DNA of 64,000 nt from Neurospora tetraspora (taxonomy: Eukaryota; Ascomycota; Sordariomycetes; Sordariales; Sordariaceae): positions 4,588,001 through 4,652,000 of the forward strand of contig NW_026944386.1 of the NCBI RefSeq assembly GCF_033439725.1. Direction: 5' to 3'. Below the pieces are notes generated by a model. That model was not told where the DNA came from. It searched no databases and saw only the letters and a list, made by a program, of their open reading frames with translations. Below are positions 47,518 through 56,271 of this stretch, in pieces. The first letter of the stretch is position 1; each line of letters begins with the position of its first letter. Position numbers and translations under genes: made by a program.

Positions 47518-49077
47518 TACTTTCAGCGAATGTTGTTGAAGTGGAAGATATAGAAGTGGAACGAAGACAAAGATGGGCAAAAGGCTTTATTAGACTTCAA
47601 CAAATGTCGTGACTGAATTCAAAGTTTAAGGAACAGTGAAGACATGTACGTGTAGAGAGAGAGGTAGACAAAGACATACCGGGGAAGAGAAGAGGCCAGG
47701 AGGTTCGTATGGTCAGAATTATGGAGGGATAGATCGCAGCGACGCAGAGACACATCTGACTACGTACCCCAAGCTGACTTTCCCTCAACACGAGATTGAT
47801 TTACCACGTCTCGCCAAAGCGGACGTGGTTGCAACATTGATCCCTAGTGGTAATGATCACCGCCTTTCGATGTTACCTCTACTCAACTCCAGGCGGTGGG
47901 CAATCGAGGCAGCGAACTTGAAAACGAACTTGAAAACGAACTTGACGATGTAACGGCTTGGGCTATTTTCAGCGCTGTTAAGTCACGAACCGAATACGCA
48001 TTGTTTGATGTGGGCCAAAGGCGGCTTGGGGTGAGTGAGGTGCCAGTGGCCATGACAATTACTCGGTTCGCCAATGAGGTTCACTGAGGAAGTTCCAGAT
48101 TGGAGGCAGAGGTGTGGGTCAGGGTGCCCTTGAGATCCTCCAGGTTAACCGTCCACCCCTATTCTTCGGCCGGACATGCCCAGATGCAATGGAAAACTTT
48201 AGCGGCATGCCGCTTACGGGAACTAGTGAGAGTTGAAGAGACTCCCCTTTTGGGAAGGGACGATGGAAAAGAGAAGGTTAGGAAGGTGTAATGGGAGAAA
48301 GAGTGACGTCGAAGCCAAAAGAAAGAGACGGAGTTCAAAATGCCAAAGTCCCATCGATTCCTCTACTCTCCCAACTTCAACCTTCTCACCACACCACTAC
48401 CAACAGCGACAACAGCAACAACGACGAAGACAACGACGACGACGACGACGACCATCGCATCCCCAAGTAAGCTCGCCGTTGTATGAGTGCGACCCTGCTC
48501 CTGCAAATATCATTTGACTGGTCATCATACGCGTCTTCCCGCCACCACTCGTGGTTTGATGCTGCATTCAGACTCTTTACCATTCTTTTTGGCACAGGCT
48601 TAGGCGCTGTGCTGCTGATCAAGCGAAGAAGAGGAGAAAACCTACCTTACCCACACCCATACCTTTCCTCCTTACACCCATATATCCACCAATGCCAGCT
48701 GACATGTAAAAACCGTCGTTTTGTATGGTAAAATCGCGCTGGTTTTCTCGTGTCTTCTGGCACCCCTGCTAAAATCGACAAGTTTATTATGACCGCCAGA
48801 GTCGTGAAACTTTCGTGGTGTTGAGTGCAAGCCAAGTCCAGCCGTGCAGTGCAAATCCGTCTCTTGTTTACCTATTTACTTGGTGATATCTACCCTTGTT
48901 GTTCTACTCCTCGTCGTCACTAATCACGATGGGGTTCTTACTGCCCCCATCGTCGCCATACTAAGGGACGAGTAGGACCGAAGGCAACCCCATATGGGGG
49001 CTCCATCTCACGAGGTAGTCTCCTCAAGAAGCAGTATGGAGGGGGGGGGGGGAAAGGGTGTAAGCAGCGGCCTCCTT
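47518..49077. other. Intergenic, microsatellites, no convincing gene
   Basis: About 1.56 kb. It contains a CAA/CGA-type microsatellite near 48400-48455 (runs of ACG units) and a 12-G run at 49041-49052. Several frames of 60-105 codons overlap on both strands without family resemblance. A short frame from ATG 48339 ends near a GTAAGC that could be a donor, but no second exon is evident. Confidence 0.4.
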
Positions 49078-49590
49078 CTAGTCTTGTGCTTCCTTAGCGA
49101 GGTGGACTTGCCATTGCTCCTCTGTGAGCGGCGGCTCTGGGGTCTCGTTGTCCTTGGCCATGATTTGCATGTGCGGCTCCCTCTCATGAAGAGGGATGAG
49201 ATGCTCCTCCAAGTCCGATTCTCGAGAGCCATAACCGAGGTATACCCCATCGAAATGCGTGGCGTCGTTGTAGGGAATCACGGGAGGTGACTGCTCTCGA
49301 GCGGGGGGCGAGGACTGGCGAACAAAGAGGGGTGACGAGGGCGGGAAGGGAGTGGCGGATAAGACAGAAAGACCAGAGTCAGAGTCAGAGTTTAACTCCA
49401 TATCGATATGAGCACCTCCCTCAGAGTTAGATTCGCTGTCAGAGTCAGGGACAACAATACAGTCAGCAATGGGGGTGGGCTCCCTTGGCTGGCTAGGTAG
49501 CTTCTTCCTTCTTGCTGACCTTCTTGCTGACCATGTCATCCGGAATTTCAATGCACAGAATGATTGACACGTCAGAGGCTTGACCGGCAA
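49078..49590 (-). CDS. Hypothetical Ser/Pro/acidic protein (uncertain)
   Basis: An open frame of 170 codons, possibly starting at an internal Met (MTWSARRSARRKK). The composition is typical of disordered nuclear or regulatory proteins: a basic N-terminus, a Ser/Asp-rich run (PDSDSESNSEGG), Pro/Ser segments, then a more ordered tail with TEEQWQVHLAKEAQD at the end. I recognise no family. It is divergent from the secreted-protein gene to its right. Codon-like composition supports coding, but length alone does not prove it. Confidence 0.35.
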   Translation of the reverse strand: MPVKPLTCQSFCALKFRMTWSARRSARRKKLPSQPREPTPIADCIVVPDSDSESNSEGGAHIDMELNSDSDSGLSVLSATPFPPSSPLFVRQSSPPAREQSPPVIPYNDATHFDGVYLGYGSRESDLEEHLIPLHEREPHMQIMAKDNETPEPPLTEEQWQVHLAKEAQD

Positions 49591-49646
49591 GTTGTTCGTC
49601 CGAGACTATGGTGGAAGAGGCATAGAGTTGAGAGTACACAGAGATG

Positions 49647-49654
49647 TATAAAAG
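49647..49654 (+). promoter_or_regulatory. TATA box of the secreted-protein gene
   Basis: TATAAAAG about 180 nt upstream of the ATG at 49829, followed by a CT-rich stretch typical of fungal 5' UTRs. Confidence 0.55.
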
Positions 49655-49828
49655 GCAGGGCGGTGGTACTCTTGAACGATTCTATCTTTCTCTCCAGAGA
49701 CCATCATCAGCCCTCCTCCCCGTCATCCATCGCTCTCAACACGCCTCAACAAAAGTTTTGCGCCATAACTACCGGTACCTTCGGAAAAGGCTGAATCTAC
49801 CTGTACTTGCCCCCTTCAAGCTATCACC

Positions 49829-50350
49829 ATGCAGTTATCTTCAACTCTCGCCCTCCTCGCCTCCTACTTTGGCCTTGCCACAGCCATCCACCTGCCCAAC
49901 GGTGCCTGGGAGGGCACCACGCTCGCCAACGGCACGTACTCCATCAAGCCCGCGGGCGCTCCGGATAGCGAGTCATTCCTCGTTGAGCCGACCACCCAGA
50001 AAAGGTCCGGGGCGCCCGTGGCCAAGCGTTACGTAGGCTGCTTCGGCTATGATCTCGATCATAGCGGAGTCGACGCTGCAGTGGTGGGCTTGAAGAGCTA
50101 GGCAGGCAGCGGCCATACGCTGTCGAGCGGCGACAAGAACACTTTTGTGGCATTCATCGCCGAGGGCATGATGGTTTACTACTGCATTGACGCGCCGCGG
50201 AGCAGCGGCAACCTCGATGTCGACGACGTCAACTACGCCCTGGAGCAGATGGACGCCACCTGTCGCCGCTACGAGGCGAGCTACTTCAAGTGGGACGGTA
50301 GCGTCGAGATTGTCGGCAAAGGTCGCTCTGGAGACAATGTCTGCGTTTGA
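49829..50350 (+). pseudogene. Small secreted prepro-protein with one internal stop codon
   Basis: One continuous frame of 173 codons. The signal peptide is MQLSSTLALLASYFGLATA. A pro-region (HLPNGAWEGTTLANGTYSI) ends at a Lys-Arg site in APVAKR, and the mature part begins YVGCFGYDLDHSGVDAAV. Codon 91 is TAG (50099-50101), yet the same frame continues cleanly to the end (SGNLDVDDVNYALEQMD, then WDGSVEIVGKGRSGDNVCV). Four Cys lie in the mature domain, three of them after the stop. A Trp codon changed TGG to TAG would fit the RIP signature. No intron of plausible length can remove the stop. The family looks like small fungal secreted proteins of unknown function, unrelated in sequence to the 12-16 kb trio. 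Confidence 0.75.
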
Positions 50351-50354
50351 GGAT

Positions 50355-50538
50355 GTCTTGGACCGTCACGGTAGTAGGGACAAAGAAGGCGAGAGAGAAG
50401 TTGTTGTATTCAGAAGGAAGACAAGGCTACCTTACGAACGATCGCGGGGGAAAAGCTGGCTAAGGGAGGTGGTGCTGGAGAGTGGGCCCAGCCCGGCAGG
50501 CAGGTGGCCGGCCGGCTGGGCGCAAGAGAATGGGTTGG
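50355..50538. repeat. Duplicated promoter-like segment, copy 1
   Basis: About 185 bp starting GTCTTGGACCGTCACG, nearly matching 51447-51639. It starts 5 bp after the stop of the secreted-protein pseudogene. The counterpart is the upstream region of the alpha/beta-barrel gene, so this copy is displaced from any obvious gene. Confidence 0.85.
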
Positions 50539-50922
50539 TACCTACCTCTAGGTAGTTATCGTAGACTTGGGGTCTAGATGTGATGTAGTTGATTTTAGGA
50601 GCCGGTCCTTACAGTTTGAACTTTGTCGGAATGGAAACGGTCGCGTGTTAGTTCGTCCAAACTCGTCTGGTTCATATCCCTCTCTCTCACTTCATGTTTG
50701 AAAAAAAGCAAATTACGCCAGTCTTTCTTCGGTTGAGCGTACATGTATTGGAGGCCCTTTGTGAAGCATCGCCACCACTAACCACTAAGCTGAGGTGTTC
50801 AGTCAGCAGTCTCATATATGGACGCTGGCTTATTTACTTCGAGCCTCCGATATCCCATATTCTGCCTAAGCCATTCACATCAACCAAGGTCTTCCATCTT
50901 CCCACTGCCACATACGCCTTCT
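50539..50922. other. Intergenic, nothing recognised
   Basis: About 380 bp between the duplicated segment and the 3' end of the minus-strand barrel-protein gene. No domain or motif was seen. Confidence 0.4.
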
Positions 50923-51435
50923 TCACTCCTCCTTCACAGTAGTATACCCTTCCACCCTTTTAAACCACTTAATTTCCCTCGGCTTCACAAACATCGCCTC
51001 CGTGACCTTGAAATACTCCCTGTAGTACTCCTTCGTAAACTGGTTCTTGAACAACCACTCCGGATTCTTAGTCCTGCAATCAATCCCGCCTGTCAGTACA
51101 CGTACGTCCACGACTACCTTATCAAATAACATTTCTCCACCCCATCCCTATCTCCGACCCAAGGCTCTCTCTCATTCTACTTTTGAATCTTAATCTAGAG
51201 AGAGGGGTAGGTAGACCTACGAGTGCTCAATCCACGATATCTGCCCCGGGTTCTCAGGGTTCTGATACACCGAAAAGAAGGTGCACTCCTTCTCGGAGAC
51301 ACATCCGTCGTAGACGGGTCTGTAGGCCTCGAAGAAGGCCTTCACGTTGTTCGGGTCGATGTAGATGGTGACATGGAGGGCGCAGCCCTCTGATTCGGGA
51401 ATGTTGGGGTAGATGGGTGCGTCCAAATCGGGCAT
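50923..51435 (-). CDS. Small dimeric alpha/beta-barrel protein (ABM / antibiotic-biosynthesis-monooxygenase-like)
   Basis: Exons 51435..51221 and 51073..50923 give 121 aa. The 147-bp intron has donor GTAGGT, a TACTGAC branch site and acceptor TTGCAG, and splits a Ser codon. The protein starts MPDLDAPIYPNIPESEG. LHVTIYIDPNNVKAFFEAY, then CTFFSVYQNPENPGQISW and, after the junction, NPEWLFKNQFTKEYYREYF give the beta-alpha-beta-beta-alpha pattern of ferredoxin-like ABM-fold proteins. Such proteins act as small oxygenases, cyclases or heme-degrading enzymes; which applies here cannot be told. No signal peptide. Its upstream region (51447-51639) is duplicated at 50355-50538. Confidence 0.78.
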
Positions 51436-52231
51436 TTTGAGTACGAGTCTTGGACCGTCACGATAGTAGGGACAAGAAGAAGGCGAGAGAGAAGTTGTTG
51501 TATTCAGAAGGAAGACAAGGCTTCGAACGAACGCGGGGAAAAGCTAGCTAAGGGAGGCGGTGTTGGGAAGTGGGCCCAGCCCGGCACGCAGGCGGCACGG
51601 CTGGCACGGCTGGCCGGCTGGGCACAAGAACGGGGGTTGTTTGCTACATCTATAGACAGTGGAGTTTATGTATAGTAAGGGTAGAGGTACCTTAGTTTGT
51701 AAGACAGTAGACGGCACGTCAAACTGTAGGCGCAGGTGGTCGAGACAATTTAATTGCTGATGAAAACATCCTCGATGCTCTGCCCAAACTCTAAGAGAGG
51801 CTTTTCCGGAGGCACGATCTGAGCAAAGTTGTCTCGGTGCTCCACCATGGGTGCCGGTAGTTCCGATACAGCTCGGAGGTTGGCAGCCATCATCACTACG
51901 CCGCGGACGCCGTGTGCCAGCGCCCCGTCACCACGCAGGGATCACCAGACTCCGGAGGTTGTATGACGGCCCTGGAGAGAGCAGACGAAGTTTGGAGTCC
52001 GAGCGGGGAAACAACATGAAGGTCTCCTGCACCGTCATCCGTAAGGTATCATGGACTCGTAATCCTACCTACTAGTGCTTACCGTACATCATAATACTGA
52101 CAACTGACCAGACTCCGCATTGAATCCTACCTAGAGGTATCTAGAGGTAAGTATCTCATAAGTTCTGCCACAATCATCTTTAGCAAAACGCTTCACCTTG
52201 CTCAATCATCACATCGGAGCACTAAATAAGC
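51436..52231. promoter_or_regulatory. Divergent intergenic region including duplicated segment copy 2
   Basis: About 800 bp between the divergent barrel-protein and kinase-fold genes. 51447-51639 is the second copy of the segment at 50355-50538 and, from its position, contains the barrel-protein promoter and 5' UTR. The rest holds short frames only (for example 51851-52075) without family resemblance. Confidence 0.55.
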
Positions 52232-53314
52232 ATGTCGAAAACGGAATCAGCAGTCCAGCAACTTCCCGCTGTCCCTTCAGATATCACTCCCGAATGGCTC
52301 GGTTCTAAGCTTGGGCATAAGATCAAGTCGATCGAGAATACCCGCGCGATCTGGGGAACGGGCAGTAAGCTATTCTACACCATCGCGTACGAAGACGAGA
52401 TGGCTAGCAACCACGAGAGACCCAAGCACGTCTGCATCAAAGGAGTCTTCGACCCCGAGATGATCGCGGCCCAGCCATGGACAGTCAGCCTAGCCCAGCG
52501 TGAAGCGGACTTCTTCTCCAAAGTCGCCCCGGGCCTCGAGAACATGATCTTCCCCAAGGGCTGGTGGGGAGGTACGGACGACAAGCAAGGCATCTCCATC
52601 ATGGACGACCTAAGCAAGTCGGGCTGCACCTTTCCGCCCGAGGTGGCATCCTACCCAGTCGGCAAGGTCATGAACGGCGTCGAGCAGCTAGCCGGCCTAC
52701 ACGCACAATATTGGGGTCAGAGCCAGGCGGACCACCCCTGGATCTGGAACAACTACGACCCGGCCATGAAGTTTCTATGCGCGCCCTGGGACGAGGCGGT
52801 GCGGCTCCCCGGCCGACCGAAGCTGCCGGCGTATCTAATGGACGGCAAGCGCTTCAACGAGGCGCTGGACCGGTACTTCGCCGAGCGCAACCCGCGATTC
52901 CGCACGTTGCTCCACGGCGACACGCATATCGGAAACGTCTACTTCACGGCGGACGGGCGCATCGGGTTCCTAGACTGGTCGGCTTTCCACTTTGGGTCGT
53001 GCTTCCACGACATCGTCTATCATATGACGGCTATGCTGACGGTCGAGGACCGGCGTGCCCACGAGTTTGAGATCCTGGATCACTACCTCGACACGCTACA
53101 CCGGCTGGGCGGGCCTAGGTTCGACCGACACAACGACCCCGAGGTCATGATCGAGTACCGTCGGTCGTTCATGACCAATGCCATCTGGTTGATTTGACCT
53201 TATGGTCTGCAGAGCAAGGAGCGGGTCGCTATGCTGTGTGAGCGCACCGTTGCTGCGTACGATGACCACAAGGTCCTTGATGTCATTCTTGGGCAGCCCA
53301 AGCCGGCCTCTTGA
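52232..53314 (+). pseudogene. APH/CHK-type kinase-fold protein with an in-frame TGA near its end
   Basis: Single exon. The first 321 codons (52232-53194) are open, then TGA at 53195-53197. The same frame continues 38 more codons (PYGLQSKERVAMLCERTVAA..., ending GQPKPAS) to TGA at 53312-53314, so the ancestral protein was about 360 aa. The protein-kinase-like fold of aminoglycoside/choline-type phosphotransferases is shown by VCIKGVF (ATP-site Lys region, about residue 70), the catalytic loop LLHGDTHIGN (about 227-236) and GFLDWS (about 247-252, metal-binding Asp). Catalytic residues all precede the stop, so the truncated protein could be active. Readthrough is possible but unproven. Substrate unknown; relatives phosphorylate small molecules. 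Confidence 0.72.
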
Positions 53315-53774
53315 ATGATAAGGTACGAAGGCAAGAGAATAGGACCTGCGGTCTGCTGTTATCGGGCGGTGACATATCGCCAAGTTCGCACCGTTGAGCA
53401 GTTGCAGACACTCCCTCATGACGGGCCACATCCTTGGCGGAGGTCCCTGCCGAATAGCTACCGAAAATCCGGTTCCTTTTCCGAGGGGTAGAGTGCTTGA
53501 ATTTTGCTTTTTTAATTGGGCTGGAGGTAATGGGGGCCATTTGAACAAAGAGGGTGGTTTTTGGTGTTGAGGGGAAGATTTCCAAAAATGCGGGGTGGGT
53601 TGTGCGTTTATTTGTGGTACCCACTGTACCGGGCCTCTACCTAGATTTAGGCACCTGTATAAGGCGTACCCACTGTAATGTCAATGTCAACCAAACTTCA
53701 TCTACCTACGAATGTACAACCGCCAGTCTACATGTTTCCAACACACGCTCCAACCACCACTAAAATCCACCCTC
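53315..53774. other. Intergenic, nothing recognised
   Basis: About 460 bp downstream of the kinase-fold gene. Minus-strand frames of 113-150 codons overlap the 3' part of that gene and are shadows. No other feature. Confidence 0.4.
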
Positions 53775-54106
53775 ATGGATAAGGTAAGCTGAGTCCCGAG
53801 ATTCTCACTCTCATAATCGATGAACTCTTTTGGAGACCATTCTACAAACCGCGGCCAGGAATCTATGCCTCAATCTCTCGAAAGTGGCAGCATCTTGTCG
53901 AAGCACACACTTTAGCGCGCATCAACTTGACGCTCAATGAGGAAGACCTCTCAACTTTCGCGGCTGTCTTCAAAGATGCACGCCGCCAACCTCTGTTACG
54001 TACCCTCACCCTCAGCTTTGATCAAATCTGCCCGCTCAAGGCAACCTGCGTGCGGGACATGTCGCATTTAGCTTGTCTTAGTGGGAAGAGGGGTTCACGG
54101 ACATGA
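53775..54106 (+). pseudogene. F-box protein gene relic (5' end only)
   Basis: ATGGATAAG at 53775 is followed, after a frame break of a few bases, by a 105-codon frame from 53789. It reads LSPEILTLIIDELF, then YASISRKWQHLVEAHTLA and STFAAVFKDARRQPLLRTL. This is the usual start of the large fungal F-box families (MDxLSPE.L..II, SRxWQ..VE..T). It stops at TGA 54104-54106, and nothing downstream resembles the expected several hundred further residues. It is therefore a truncated relic. F-box proteins select substrates for SCF ubiquitin ligases. Confidence 0.5.
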
Positions 54107-54688
54107 TGTTGCGTCGTGTTGAGGATGCGATGCCCGGAGTGTGACGAGCCGATTGGTGGAACCTGGAACAGGAACCGTGGGATGCTGTTAAGGTATATGA
54201 TTTTGCTTCTCCTTTCCAGCACCAGGAGGAGAACATTGCAAGCGGAGGTGCACCTGTTACAAGGAGGCGATAGCCGCCATAAGGAGACGGAGATATGGAT
54301 CAAGAGCAAGATCAAAAACCGGGATACAGCAATGCAGAGTGAACCGTGTATTATCACTGGCACGGTTATACGGACTTGGACATTCAATGCTCCTCACATA
54401 ACGTCCCATCGAAACACTACCTAAATACCGACTACTACCCAGTCAAACAGACAACCTAATTTATTCCACCATTAGTAGCTTGGCGCTTCTAGGGGCGGCG
54501 GATGACTTGCCAGCTATCACTCCGTCATCTGATAGCAGACGAAGGGGAAGGAATACTTGTACATCATGGGCGTTTAAGTAGGGTTGTGTTCTGCTTCGGT
54601 CATGGTTCATTACAGATGACTTCAACGGGCTTCTAGGCAAACTCTACCTATCCTTCTCCTACTGTTGTACAAGTCATCAACTAGAAAC
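54107..54688. other. Intergenic, promoter region of the GH54 gene
   Basis: About 580 bp with frames of 102-121 codons on both strands that resemble nothing known to me. It should contain the GH54 promoter; no strong TATA box was seen. Confidence 0.4.
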
Positions 54689-55708
54689 ATGTCCCTGATG
54701 TCCACCCTCGGACGCACATGCGCACTCGCTCTGGGCCTCGTTGCTGCGGCTACGGCCGGGCCTTGCGACCTTTACGGCGCGGCCGGAAACCCTTGTGTTG
54801 CAGCACACAGCACCACTCGAGCCCTGTATAGTGCCTACAACGGTTCGCTCTACCAAGTACGACGCGCCGACGGTGCCACCACCAATGTAGCACCGCTCTC
54901 CACCGGCGGCGTTGCCAATGCTGCCACTCAGGACTCATTCTGTGCTGGGACGACCTGCGTCATCTCCATCATCTACGACCAGTCCGGCCGCGGCAACCAC
55001 CTCACCCAAGCACCGCCCGGGAGCGCCGGCAGCGGCCCGGCCCCCGGAGGATACGACAACCTAGCTAGCGCGACTGCTGCACCGGTCTACTTGAACGGCC
55101 ACAAGGCGTACGGTGTCTTTGTGGCGCCCGGCACCGGATATCGCAACAACGCTGCCAAGGGCACGGCCACGGGCAACGCGGCCGAGGGCCTGTACGCGGT
55201 CTTGGACGGGACGCACTACAACGGCGGTTGCTGCTTCGACTATGGTAACGCCGAGACCAACAGTGCCGACACGGGTGCTGGCCACATGGAGGCCATTTAC
55301 TTTGGAAACTGCAATGTCTGGGGAACGGGACAGGGAAGTGGACCGTGGATCATGGGTGATCTGGAGAATGGCTTGTTCTCTGGCCAGAACGCCAAATACA
55401 ACGGGGGCGACCCGGCCATCAAATACCGCTTCGTCACGGCGGTCGTCAAAGGAGACTCGTCCAATCTGTGGGCGATCCGCGGCGGCAATGCGGCTTCCGG
55501 CTCGCTATCGACCTACTATAGCGGCCCGCGTCCGTCCGGCTACTACCCGATGAAGAAGGAGGGCGCTATCATACTCGGCATCGGCGGCGACAACAGTCAC
55601 GGGGCCCAGGGCACCTTTTACGAGGGGGTTATGACCACCGGCTATCCATCCGACGCGGTCGAAAACTCGGTTCAGGCCAATGTCGTGGCCGCCGGATACG
55701 CTGTGTGA
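54689..55708 (+). CDS. abfB: GH54 alpha-L-arabinofuranosidase, catalytic domain only
   Basis: Single exon, 339 aa from ATG 54689 (MSLMSTLGRTCALALG...), with a signal peptide ending near AATAG. GH54 hallmarks are PCDLYGAAGNPCVAAHSTTR at the mature N-terminus, IIYDQSGRGNHL, the vicinal disulfide GGCCFDYGNAET, the nucleophile Glu in IMGDLENGLFSGQN and the general acid Asp in GIGGDNSHGAQGTFYEGVM. The enzyme is secreted and releases arabinose from arabinoxylan and arabinan. Typical fungal AbfB is about 480-500 aa because a C-terminal arabinose-binding CBM42 follows; here the protein stops right after the catalytic domain (VVAAGYAV). The 390 bp downstream show no CBM42 remnant, so this is either a natural single-domain form or an old truncation. 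Confidence 0.92.
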   Translation: MSLMSTLGRTCALALGLVAAATAGPCDLYGAAGNPCVAAHSTTRALYSAYNGSLYQVRRADGATTNVAPLSTGGVANAATQDSFCAGTTCVISIIYDQSGRGNHLTQAPPGSAGSGPAPGGYDNLASATAAPVYLNGHKAYGVFVAPGTGYRNNAAKGTATGNAAEGLYAVLDGTHYNGGCCFDYGNAETNSADTGAGHMEAIYFGNCNVWGTGQGSGPWIMGDLENGLFSGQNAKYNGGDPAIKYRFVTAVVKGDSSNLWAIRGGNAASGSLSTYYSGPRPSGYYPMKKEGAIILGIGGDNSHGAQGTFYEGVMTTGYPSDAVENSVQANVVAAGYAV

Positions 55709-56097
55709 ATTCGATTTGACCATCCGGCATGCAACAATTGTCTAGTCGGAGAACTGTGGCTTGGTGGATGCGCTCAAGGGTTTCTATAACAGTTGTTAGC
55801 GAGCGGGTAAATGCAGAATGTGCTCCCTCTGTCTCCATGTTTCCGTCTGTGATTACCCTTTGTTAGCTGTACCCCTAACCCTAAGCCTGGGGACACGGTA
55901 GTTGATGTTGACTTCCACGGGAGATGACGACAATCCCTCGATCCATTTGGTTCAGCTTGTTAGGAAAGGAAGTTCTAGGTTCTGGCCTTCACCCAAGTAG
56001 ACGACGCTAGCCTTTGCACTCGAGGGTTGGCATTTCTCCGGCACCAATTGAACAGCACAGCATCGTGTGAAGAACGTTGAATTTAACCGGTGACTAT
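55709..56097. other. 3' flank of the GH54 gene, possibly including part of an old LTR
   Basis: About 390 bp of normal composition. From about 55958 (TGTTAGGAAAGG) to the Copia target duplication ACTAT at 56093 it may be the outer half of an older LTR whose other half is at 61492-61778. A doublet CCCTAACCCTAA-like string near 55876 is too short to mean a telomere relic. Confidence 0.35.
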
Positions 56098-56271
56098 TGT
56101 CAGATTTACTGGTGTGATTGATTGAATCTGTGTGATTGATTCGAGCGCTCTCTCTGCAGAAGGTCTGGGGGTCTGGGGGTATCCTATATTTGCCAAGACC
56201 TATTAACTTAGGTAGCTGGGACTCTAGCATCTAGCTTACATTTGGCTAGAATACTACCCTAGAATTTAATA
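56098..56271 (-). repeat. 3' LTR of the Copia fossil
   Basis: 174 bp, homologous to 61313-61486. Both carry the landmark GAAGGTCTGGGGGTCTGGGG and CTAGGACTCTAGCATC-like sequence. Confidence 0.85.

Noticed and set aside
48339-48475. Short frame MPKSHRFLYSP... followed by GTAAGC
   Set aside because: It runs into a microsatellite-encoded Thr tract and no second exon with a compatible frame was found.
55871-55890. Two CCCTAA-like units
   Set aside because: Too short to be an interstitial telomere; expected by chance.
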